Shown here: in pieces, positions 12,137-20,613 of the stretch
How the letters are laid out: each line of letters starts with the position of its first letter
Numbering within the stretch: position 1 is the stretch's first letter
Assembly: GCA_023374045.1 (NCBI GenBank)
Contig: CM041776.1
Coordinates: forward strand, 142,479,296-142,543,295
Length of the DNA: 64,000 bases
DNA from: Limonium bicolor
Lineage: Eukaryota; Streptophyta; Magnoliopsida; Caryophyllales; Plumbaginaceae
Reading direction: 5' to 3'
The notes under the pieces: model-generated
Told to the model about the DNA's origin: nothing
What the model saw: only the letters and a program-made list of their open reading frames with translations
Databases searched by the model: none
Position numbers and translations under genes: made by a program

Positions 12137-13683
12137 CGAAAAGCTCAATTTCAAGAACGAAATCAGATGCGAACAAAGTCCTCAAAACAATGTCAAAAAT
12201 GCAGTACGAAACCAAAGTCTTTAAACCATAACCATGGCAGTTTTAGAAGGTCAAAACCAAGACAAATCAGACAGAGATCGATCACCAAACATAGGGCAAT
12301 CAAACAATCCGAACTCTCAAATCAGAAGCACTCAAAGTTCACAAAACAAAAGGGAACCATAGAGGTAGATTCACCATTGTCGAAGTAATACTTACATAAC
12401 CAAAATACGCGAATCAAAACACTACCCACGGGGTTTTAACGCATTAGAAACGCAAATCAGAAATCACCAAAATCACCACAAATCAGAGTCAAATAAACAT
12501 ATGTGGAAACATTGACCGAAACCCCCGTGGGTGAACACACACAACTGAATCCATCTACCACCTACCTCACATCCGTAGCTACGCCATCTCTGCGGACTCT
12601 ACGAATCGCCTTCCCAAATCTCCAGTCAAATGATAATCCCACGAATTGAACCGCTCCCAAAATACAATATCAGAATTAGAAAAGAGAAGAGGAAGCCTTA
12701 ATGGAGAAGAGAAACAATCTACAATCCAACCTGATTGACGACCGACGGACGAACAGAATTCCACTGGCGGATCTCCAGCGATTACAATTGAAAGAAATTG
12801 AAGAAGAGGATGAGCAAAGGGATGAGGGTTTTGAGAGCGATGAAACTGTCGTGAATAGACATCAGGGAAGTGGAAGGAGAAAAATAACGTGAATGGAAGT
12901 TTTAGAAAGGAAGAGAATAAATTAAAGAATTAAGAAGTCCCTTCCCTAACAAATAAATAAATAAATAATAGAAGCATGTTATTTCTAATTCTCCTTCCTC
13001 AAGCTATGACAATAATATTTAAGGAATGTCATAAACACTCTAGTATAAGGTTACAAAATAACATAAACTCCCTTTGCGAATCAGAAGGAATATGATAAAA
13101 AAAAAAAAATTCTGGGGCATAACACACCACACTTAAGAAAACCGGCCCCCATTAGTACTTAGGGGTAATATAGTCTTTATTTGTCAATTTAATTACTTAT
13201 ACAAACATATATTACAAAATAGCTTATTAAAATCAATATTCATAAAAACAAGGCACATAGAAGTGAAATTTTTGATTTCCCATTGATATAGACTTCCAAA
13301 TGTGATACTATATAGTACACATGTTAATTAAAGAGTAATGATGGACATTTAGCCATTCAAAACTCATTTACAAGACAATTTTTCAAAAATGTGCTTTAAG
13401 ACTCCTTAAAGCACATTTTGTGTTTTAACTTGTTTCCAAGCTTGGTTTTCTTTGGTAATTGGTTTAATATATTCATTAGCATATAATTAAGATCTTGGTA
13501 AGTTCATTAGGTCTTAACCAAACTTATCCCAAGCTTAGAGCACATTTTGGCCTTTATTGACCTTAAAGCACATTTTGTGTTTTCTTTTGTTAAATTTGTT
13601 TACCAATATTTCTAAGACTCTTTTTAGTCTTAATATACCATATTTAGGTGTTTAAACAATATACTAAGGTTTGGGGTATTTCA

Positions 13684-14009
13684 CATAGGGGGAATAGAGT
13701 TGTTTTGTATTCTGGCCCATGGTGACGAGGACGAACGAGCCATTGTCTATGGACCGGTGACATGGGAGAATACAATGAAAATTATGTGATTGTTTAATCA
13801 TCAAAAGGAACAAAGGGAATTTTGAATGCTATACATGCTTAAGCATGTTGTGTGATATATGAGTATAAGCATATGATGAATCTAATGAGTCAATAAGATT
13901 AACACACAAGTGTGATCTATATGATCTATGGAATGAGGTAAGACATGTATTCTAATAAGATAAGATGCATGGGAACTTTGGGGACAAAGTTCTTTTAAGG
14001 GGGGTAGAT
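13684..14009 (+). mobile_element. Remnant of element C: 3' untranslated region and polypurine tract
   Basis: Element A truncates it on the left. It holds a stretch (13715-13770) whose complement recurs near 41085-41160 in element F, so C and F share a family. It ends GAACTTTGGGGACAAAG (13974 on) and the purine tract TTTTAAGGGGGGTAGAT (13993-14009), which directly precedes the LTR. No coding sequence is seen. Confidence 0.85.
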
Positions 14010-14181
14010 TGAAATACCCCAAACCTAAGTATGCTAAGTAAACATCAAATTATGATGTAGTAAGGCCAAGATATGCCTTAGAAAGATTGGTAGACATTTA
14101 AACCAAGGAAAACACAAGAAAATGCCTTAAGGACAATTTGGGCAAAAACATGCTCTAAGCTTGGAGTGACTTTGATTAGCA

Positions 14182-14186
14182 CCCAA
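14182..14186. other. Target-site duplication of element B, left copy (CCCAA)
   Basis: CCCAA directly precedes the 5' LTR and recurs at 28015-28019 directly after the 3' LTR. It marks the insertion into the LTR of element C. Confidence 0.95.
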
Positions 14187-17100
14187 TGAAATACCCCAAA
14201 CCTAGTTATGTTGTTTAAATATATAAATATGGTATATTAAGACTAAAAAGAGTCATATAAGCATTAGTAAACAAATCTAAACGATAGAAAACACAAAATG
14301 CTTTAAGGTCAATAAGAGCCAAAATGTGCTCTAAGCTTGGGTTGAGCTTGGTTAAGACCTAATGAACTTACCAAGACCTCATTTATATACTAATGAACAT
14401 ATTAAACCAATTACCAAAGAAAACCAAGCTTGAAAACAAGTTAAAACACAAAATGTGCTTTAAGGAGTCTTAAAGCACATTTTCGAAAAAATTGTCTTGT
14501 AAATGAGTTTTGAATGGCTAAATTCCCATCATTACTCTTTAATTAATATGTGTACTATATAGTATCACATTTGGAGGTCTATATCAATGGGAAATCAAAA
14601 ATTTCACTTCTAAGTGCCTTGTTTTTATGAATAGTGATTTTAATAAGCTAGTTTGTAACAATGTTTGTATAAGTAATTAAATTGACAAATAAAGACTATA
14701 ATACCCCTAAGTACTAAAAGGGGGCCGGTTTTCTTAAGTGTGGTGACTCACCACTCTCTTGTTAACATATTAAGTAAATAATGATAACTAAATAAAGTAC
14801 TTTTACTTTATTACTACAAATATCTTCAAAAAGTAAGTCTACCTTCATTTCTCCTTCTTCCTTGTATTCACACGGTTCCATTTCTCTTCAACCTCTCTTC
14901 TTCATTCTCTTCCACGGTAATATCACACCACCACCATTAAACTCTTCTTTGATCTCTTGTAAAATCTAGCTCACTTAACCAAATCAAAAACAAACACCAC
15001 CATTCTCTTAGTCTCATCAAGCTCTTCATTCCTATCTTCTCAAAACTTCAAGATCCCCATTTTGGTGCCATGGAGTTTCACCATTGAAGGAGCTTGAGCT
15101 TGTATTTCTACATATTATTACTCTCCCTTGCTTCTAGGTAAGGAATTTCATATAAAAACTTCATTTCCTCCATGTTTTGTTGTTGACCGAAAATACCTAT
15201 TGAAGGTGCTCTTTATATGGCTTTGTTTTAGCTTCATTCCAACCTTTCAAGGACTAGGTGGAGTCCTCTCTTCATAGATATTCAAACTCTCTTCAAAGAC
15301 CAAGGTAAAACAACTACATTGATGTTTTTGAAACAATGTAAAAACTAGGGTTTACAATGAGATGAAGCATTAAGCTTGTATACTCATTTCAATGTTTGTA
15401 TATTGTTTAGTAGTTGACAAGGAGTCAAATACCTTACCGGTTTACTAAGGAAACAAGAAAGAAGTTGTGTGGAAAAAAAAAGAGGTAAATATGCTAACCT
15501 AATGTAGTTTAATGCCTTAGGAGAAATGAGCTTATAATGCTTGTTAAAACTACCTAAAGAGCAAATGGTAAATGACCTAGTGAAATGTTCTCAAGGAGAT
15601 TAGTAAAAGAACATATGTCTTGTTGTATGTATTTGCAGGTCAAAGGCATATATATTGTGGAAATTCAGTGTTTAAGGGTTATGCACTTTAAGGGCCTAAG
15701 AGCCATGCATTTTAAGGGCCTAAGTGCCATGCAATTTAAATTATGCATTATGTGGTGATGTAGTGTGATTTGAGTGAAGTTTTGTGTATGAGAGTGTTCT
15801 TGGTGATTTTAGGTTCTTGTGTGTTAATGGAGAAAACAAAGTGTTTAGGCTTAGTAATGTTCTAGGAGAACCCATGTCAAGATTTAGGAAATATCCAAGG
15901 AGTCTAGTTGTTAATGTAAGGCTTGGTGAATTAGAGGTGTTAGGAAATGACTAGGTGTTTTACATGAGAAGATATAATGTCTTAAGTGTTCTAAGTAACA
16001 AGAGGACTTAGACATCAACTAGGGTTTAGGTTAGTAAGAAATAATGCTTAAGAGATGGTGTAAAGATGAGGAGAAAGCATTTTGGGATAGTAGTTATCAT
16101 AGGTGAGAAACACCATTTAGAAACCTAGTAAAAATGTTATAAGTGTTAAGGAATTTTACAAGGAAATGAGTAGATGTTTGAAGAGTTTAGAAATGAGTTA
16201 GAACTTGAGTTTAATGGTTGTTATATGAAGTATTTAGTGTGCCATATGGTGTTGCAATACATTGGGAGACTTAAGGAAAAGTTTGGAACAATTTGGACAA
16301 TTCTTAGGAAGTTTCTACAGTAGACCGACCCGGGGGACCGAACCTGGCAGGGTCGGTCGGACTGTAAATAGCAGGGAAAAATTCATCTGTTAGAGACCGA
16401 CCCAGGGGACCGACCCTGTCTGGGTCGGTCGGATAGGAAGAAAAGACGGTAAATGTCTCTGTTAACGACCGACCCAAGGGTAGGGGTCGGTCGGTAGGGT
16501 CAGTCGGCCTAAACTTGTAAAAAAAAACAGGAAAGAGTATGACTTATGTATTAACCCTAGGGGGGTATAATGAAGGAAACCAAGGATGGGTCGGGCATTT
16601 AAACATGACATATAATCATGTAAATACTTAGTAAGAATTGAATGTTAAGGAAGATAATTAACCGACGTTACTAAATGTGTTTAGGGTTCTCTCAAGGTGG
16701 AAACCAGTCGAGGCAAGGACCAAGGTATGGTTTTCTTGCAGTCTGTTGCCTACCGGTTTACACCGGCTTGTGTGTTGTTTTTTTTTCTGGGTGTTTATGA
16801 CCTTGTAAGATTAAACCATGTAAAGAGTTTACAGTTGTTAAATATTGTTATGTTGTTAAGTATGACTCTCTCTTCCCTTGTGTGTGTCTAACAAGACTTG
16901 ACCTATTATTGTGAATTATGTATTGGGTTCAATGATGAACTGCTAACAAGTGCTAACGGGGGAAGTGAGGAGTCCGGTCTGTTCCAGCCACGCGTGTGAG
17001 TATGGGAGTCGATGTCATAACCGGTTCGATTCTCTCGTATGTTATGGTTGTTCTCCAATTTGGTTTCCAACCTTCCCTTTAGCTTAACCAAGGCTATTAC

Positions 17101-17876
17101 TGACTCACGTCGGGCCACAGGGGCATACTATGTGTTGTTCGGTGTGCTTGGATCACTATATCCGAGGCACCTTGTGTTAAGTTATCCGTTCAATCAAACA
17201 GTACGGGAACGAGTTATGTAACAAGCTTAGCATGAACATGGCAACATTCTCTAGGCTCTCTATGGGGACTAACTGTGTTGGTTCTTTTCCTAAAAGGAAT
17301 TGTTCTTGTGTGTTGTATGTGTTGTGTGTACAATACCCATGTTATATATATGTATAAGTTGTGTGTTTTAAAATGAATGCCATGTCATCATGACAATTAG
17401 TTTGCGCGCATCCCGGTAGCCGATGGGCTGCGCGTTAACCATACCAGCCAAGGGTTGCTGACCCCCTCGGGGGCTCCATATTTCTTTTACTGCAGGATGA
17501 GGATCGAAGAAGCGGAATGGCTTTAGATTCTAGGATGCAGGTTTTACTTTTGGTTACTTTTGGATGTTGGCCCGGGATGCGCCTGTGCTCCCGTGGCGTT
17601 ATATACTTGGCTATGAACGGTTTACAGTGAAGGTTTACAATGATGTTTTATAGTGAAGGATGTATGTAAACACTCGGTATTTTGTAATGTATATATATGG
17701 TTATTAGTTCTATGCTCGGGAGTCTGATCATCAGACCGGTACACTTGATTTATTCCAGCCTTGTTAACCACGTGGGTTGGGTTGACGGCGTTGTAGCACC
17801 ATTCGTTAGTTACTGTTAGTTTTTGAATTCCGCTGTGAATTCAAGTAGTGTTATGTGCGTAGTAGGGGTGTTTACA
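14187..17876 (+). repeat. 5' LTR of element B
   Basis: TGAAATACCCC to GTGTTTACA. The first ~650 bp look like a promoter (U3); a CT-rich leader begins near 14850. Further on are intron-like sites: donor CTTCTAG/GTAAGG (near 15139), donor ACCAAG/GTAAAAC (15304), acceptor TATTTGCAG (15639), donor ACCAAG/GTATGG (16725), and acceptor CTTTTACTGCAG (17494) just after a CCCCC-TC-GGGGG hairpin (17462-17473). Equivalent sites occur in the LTRs of A and E and looser ones in C and D. No protein-coding gene is evident. Confidence 0.93.
16323..16510. repeat. Inverted-repeat array in the 5' LTR of B (GACCGACCC / GGGTCGGTC)
   Basis: Three units of about 70 bp of the form GACCGACCC, GACCGACCC, GGGTCGGTCGG, with short loops. 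The same array is at 26456-26642 in the 3' LTR. Confidence 0.9.
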
Positions 17877-17881
17877 AAAAG

Positions 17882-17893
17882 TGGTATCAGAGC
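17882..17893 (+). promoter_or_regulatory. Primer-binding site of element B
   Basis: TGGTATCAGAGC starts after a five-base gap (AAAAG) from the LTR end. It is complementary to the 3' end of plant initiator tRNA-Met. Confidence 0.95.
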
Positions 17894-18095
17894 GAAGTAT
17901 CCGGTCTCTGATGACTAGAATACCGAGCTTAGGATATACCTATGAGTTGGAAACTAACTACAGTTACTATAGTGAACAGTTAGGGAAAGGTTAACCACTA
18001 ACTAAGTGGGAGATACCTTATTGTCGGGAAGCGTTACAACCGTTGGACCGATAAGTGTGCAAGCATATTGCTAATGAATATTCATGTGAATCCAG
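17894..18095 (+). other. Untranslated leader of element B
   Basis: Holds no open frame of note. It ends GTGAATCCAG directly before the gag ATG. Element A has GTGAATTCAG and D has GAATTCTTCAG at the same place, so an acceptor-like AG sits against the ATG in all three, perhaps the end of a leader intron. Confidence 0.6.
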
Positions 18096-18767
18096 ATGTC
18101 AGGTCGACCGAGAGGTAAAGGCCGTGGCAATGGAGATACGGGTGACCAGGGCGAGAACACTACGGCTCAGGTTATGGCTGAGGCAGTAGCAGCCGCCGTA
18201 GCCCAAATGGTACCCCAACTTGTAGCTGCGATTCAGCAGGGGCAAACGCCCGGAGTTCAACTACCACCACCGCCACCGCCACGAGAGACCAACTGGGTCA
18301 AGGCGTTGGCTGATCTAAGGCCACCCTCATTCAGTGGGGAGACCGATCCCCGTAAGCTGGAGGCGTACATCTCCGAAATGGAGACCGCCTTCGAAACCTT
18401 AGCAGTACCTGAGCAGGTCAAGGTTCGACTTGTTGCATATTACTTGAAGGGTTCGGCACAAAGCTGGTGGAAGCTAGTACGGGAGGGCAGAGTGGCTGAC
18501 CCGACCTTTCAGTGGAGGGAGTACACGGCTCTGCTGCGAGCCAAGTACTACCCAATACACGTGCAAGAGGCCAAGCGCCTGGAGCTGGACAGTTTGAGGC
18601 AAGGGGATAAGATGACGGTAGATGAGTACTACTCAGCCTTCATCGGACTTATCCACCTGCTACCGGATCTGGGTTACTCAGACCGGATTCTTGTGAACCG
18701 TTTCTACAACGGACTGAACTATCGCCTACGCTATGGCATGGGGCCAACTGGATATACCACTTTGCAG

Positions 18768-18862
18768 GTAATGGGACTACGGTGTGATGTGAATAAGTGT
18801 GTACGAAGTGTTAATGTGTTGTGAATTTATTTGGCGGGGCATAACTGACACCCTAAATATAG
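18768..18862 (+). other. Candidate gag intron 1 (95 bp)
   Basis: TTGCAG/GTAATG to AAATATAG/GAGTGCTAT, phase 0. Element A (104 bp, 5897-6000) and element D (78 bp, 58421-58498) have introns between the same codons, CAG and GAG TG(C/T) TAT, with unrelated intron interiors. Confidence 0.72.
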
Positions 18863-19122
18863 GAGTGCTATCATGCCGCTGCAATTGTGGAGATCACCGT
18901 CCGTCTGAGGGACGAGGAGAGTGCGCTCAAGCGCAAGGCCATGAACGAGGGCCAAGGCACGCAAGGGCAGTGGGGAGGGAAGAAGAAGAAGAAGTCATAC
19001 CCCAGTCCCAGAAAGGACAGCAACAGGTGGCAAGGGCCAGACCCAGACCACCACTGCTGAGGAGCCTCTGCAGCTCACCTATGCGTATGCGGCCAAGCCC
19101 CTACGTTCTTACCCACCCAAGG

Positions 19123-19201
19123 GTAATTAACAAATTTCTGTACCAAAATCTAGTGTGTGTTATTAGTATGTGAGGTATGTACTGAGTGTGTGATGTGTTA
19201 G
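19123..19201 (+). other. Candidate gag intron 2 (79 bp)
   Basis: CCCAAGG/GTAATT to GTGTTAG/CAGCTAGC, phase 1. The counterpart in A is 5555-5634 and in D 58848-58932. Removing it joins the lysine-rich linker to the zinc knuckles. Confidence 0.7.
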
Positions 19202-19546
19202 CAGCTAGCACGGGCTCTGTACCGGAGCGCCACTATTACTGCAAGTGGTGTGACGGAGACCACCCCGGCAAGGACTGCAAGGGTAATAATGTGCAGTGCC
19301 GATACTGCAAAAAGATGGGTCACCGCGACTATGAGTGCTGGCAGAACCCGAACAGTAGAAGCTATAGGCCCAAGGGGCAATGGAAGGGTAAGACCACTGC
19401 GACCACCGATAGCCCGAAGACGGCGAATCAGCCACCCCCAGATCAGAGGTACACAGAGTCCCAGAAGGGGAAGGGGTCGGGGTCCAGCAAGGCCGCCCTA
19501 AATGTGGTGGACCGGTCTGAGGCGCCAGGGCCCTCTTCTAGACCAG

Positions 19547-19691
19547 GTACCGCCTAAACTGTTGAATGTAATAAGTGTTTGCATACCGCATTCCATGCAC
19601 GTGTGTTAGTGAGTTTAAGTAAACAACCATGTAAGTAAATAATTAAAGTATAATGTGAAAGACACCTGATTAGAGTACTCTAAACTTAAAG
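19547..19691 (+). other. Candidate intron joining gag to AlkB (145 bp)
   Basis: TAGACCAG/GTACCG to CTTAAAG/GAACC. The donor leaves one base (G) and the acceptor supplies GA, giving a glycine codon and an open frame into AlkB, apart from the damage in this copy. The same donor fits the pol acceptor at 20613 in the same phase (alternative intron 19547-20613, 1067 bp). Confidence 0.62.
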
Positions 19692-20431
19692 GAACCTTCA
19701 ATATATGTTATCCAATCCCACCCACACCAAACCCTGAAGAAACCACCATCAACATCACCGACTTTCCAATGGAGCAATGTCAGGTCATCCAACCAGGTAT
19801 GGTACTCTTAAATGGATACCTGACACCGGAAGCACAAATCCATATCATCAGACGATGCGACCAACTTGGAGCAAAACCAGGAGGTTTCTATACACCCGAA
19901 TACCCGAACGGATCAAGAATGCAATTGAAGATGATGTGCATGGGTAAGGACTGGAACCCTTAAACCAAGACATATCAAGAAGTGCGAGCTGAAGATGGAG
20001 CAACGGTACCAAGTATACCTGAGGAGTTCCTTGCGGTCATTAACCACGCCGTGGGAATTGCTCAACAAGTTGAGACGGATTCAATTCCAAGTGTGAAAGC
20101 AGATTTATGCATTGTGAACTTCTACTAGAAAGGTGGACGGTTAGGTATACACCAAGACAAGGACGAGTCACCCGAGTCTCTAAGTAAGGGAGTACCCGTG
20201 GTGTCTTGGTCCATTGGTGATACCGCAGTGTTTGTGTATGGCGAGCAGAAGCGTGCTGACCTCGCAAAGAAGCTAGTGTTGAAATCGGGAGATGTGTTAA
20301 TCATGGGTGGGCAGTCGAGGATGCTATACCATGGCATCAGAAGGATCAAACTGAATACCGCACCGTCGGCAGTGATCAATGCCACACACATGAAACCCGG
20401 ACGTTTGAATTTGACCTTCAGACAGTTTTAA
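19692..20431 (+). pseudogene. Element B AlkB-type 2OG-Fe(II) dioxygenase exon
   Basis: Same domain as in A, and length-intact: 245 sense-length codons plus a stop, with no net indel. Visible: QPGM near the start, GGFYTPEYPNGSRM, MCMGKDWNP, IVNFY, the iron ligands His at 20150-20152 and Asp at 20156-20158 in GIHQDKDE, IGDTAVFVYG, SGDVLIMGG, the distal His at 20330-20332 in YHGI, and Arg at 20402-20404 and 20420-20422 in RLNLTFRQ. Two stops interrupt it: TAA at 19961 (TAC in A) and TAG at 20126 (CAG in A). Expected chemistry is oxidative demethylation of DNA or RNA bases; the substrate is unknown. It sits in the gag-pol gap, where chromoviruses normally have no gene. Confidence 0.9.
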
Positions 20432-20613
20432 GCCTTGTATAATTATGTGATGTGATAAACTAGTGTGTATTAAGGATGTTGTAAGTGTTAATCATGGCGA
20501 CAATGTAAGCCAATGAATGTTGTAAAAAGAGAGTGTTAATGAATAAAGTGGAGTTGTTTGGAGCATATAAACCGTGTTGTTACCCAATACTTATTAGTTT
20601 GCCAATAAATTAG
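20432..20613 (+). other. AlkB-pol spacer of element B with the pol acceptor
   Basis: Has stops in the relevant frames and ends GCCAATAAATTAG/GCTGTGC. Element A has the same end, and D has CATAACTTCAG/GCTACG at the matching place. It therefore looks like the 3' end of an intron. No convincing GT donor is seen at the AlkB stop, so AlkB looks like a terminal exon. Confidence 0.55.

Larger units (their letters stand above)
10347..13124 (-). mobile_element. Solo LTR (2778 bp) with target duplication CACCA
   Basis: Begins TGTAACGACCCC and ends GGGGCATAACA on the + strand (minus: TGTTATGCCCC..GGTCGTTACA). CACCA occurs directly before (10342-10346) and directly after (13125-13129). The flanks rejoin to the sequence found uninterrupted in the LTRs of B. 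There is no primer site, purine tract or pol, so it is the product of LTR-LTR recombination. Open stretches inside (for example 11321-11548 and 11987-12388) are low-complexity and match nothing I know. Confidence 0.9.
2203..13683 (-). mobile_element. Element A: AlkB-carrying Ty3/gypsy chromovirus, minus strand, 3' part missing
   Basis: Reading from the right on the minus strand: 5' LTR (13683-6893, with a nested solo LTR), primer site, gag (6675-5210), AlkB exon (5063-4328), then protease-RT-RNase H (4143-2203). LTR C' interrupts it at the RNase H/integrase boundary, so the rest lies left of the window. It is a close relative of element B, with the same gene order and near-identical intron positions. 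It sits in the 3' untranslated part of element C. All its coding parts carry damage, so it is a defective copy. Confidence 0.88.
6893..13683 (-). repeat. 5' LTR of element A (about 4.0 kb net), split by a solo LTR
   Basis: On the minus strand it starts TGAAATACCCCAAACCTTAG (13683 down) and ends GGGGTGTTACA (6893). It aligns by eye along its length with the LTRs of element B. Subtracting the insert at 10347-13124 and one copy of its target duplication leaves about 4.0 kb. Near its end it has the CCCCC-TC-GGGGG hairpin (7282-7293) followed by an ACTGCAG acceptor-like site (7260). The long AT-rich stretch 8700-10300 holds leader-like sequence and no gene. Confidence 0.88.
18096..19546 (+). pseudogene. 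gag: Element B gag (capsid and two zinc knuckles), three exons
   Basis: Exon 1 (18096-18767) runs from ATGTCAGGTCGACC through an AMVPQLVAA-like helix, a proline run and the capsid core (GSAQSWWKLVREG, IHLLPDLGYSD). Exon 2 (18863-19122) starts ECYHAAAIVEI and is lysine-rich. Exon 3 (19202-19546) has CKWCDGDHPGKDC, a knuckle with CX2CX3HX4C spacing, and CRYCKKMGHRDYEC with the normal CX2CX4HX4C. The proposed introns contain in-frame stops, so retaining the first would end the protein after capsid. Exon 2 is 260 bases against 262 in A, a net 2-base loss that breaks the frame. Gag packages the RNA and forms the particle. Confidence 0.82.

Noticed and set aside
11787..12388. Overlapping frames of 87-142 residues in the solo LTR
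   Set aside because: Driven by the GTCCGAAC array and CAGA-rich sequence; open on both strands.
16697..17221. Small frames with a hydrophobic stretch in the LTR of B (also 26830-27252)
   Set aside because: Not kept in the related LTR of E beyond short pieces, and they lie in the leader region; no sign of coding selection.
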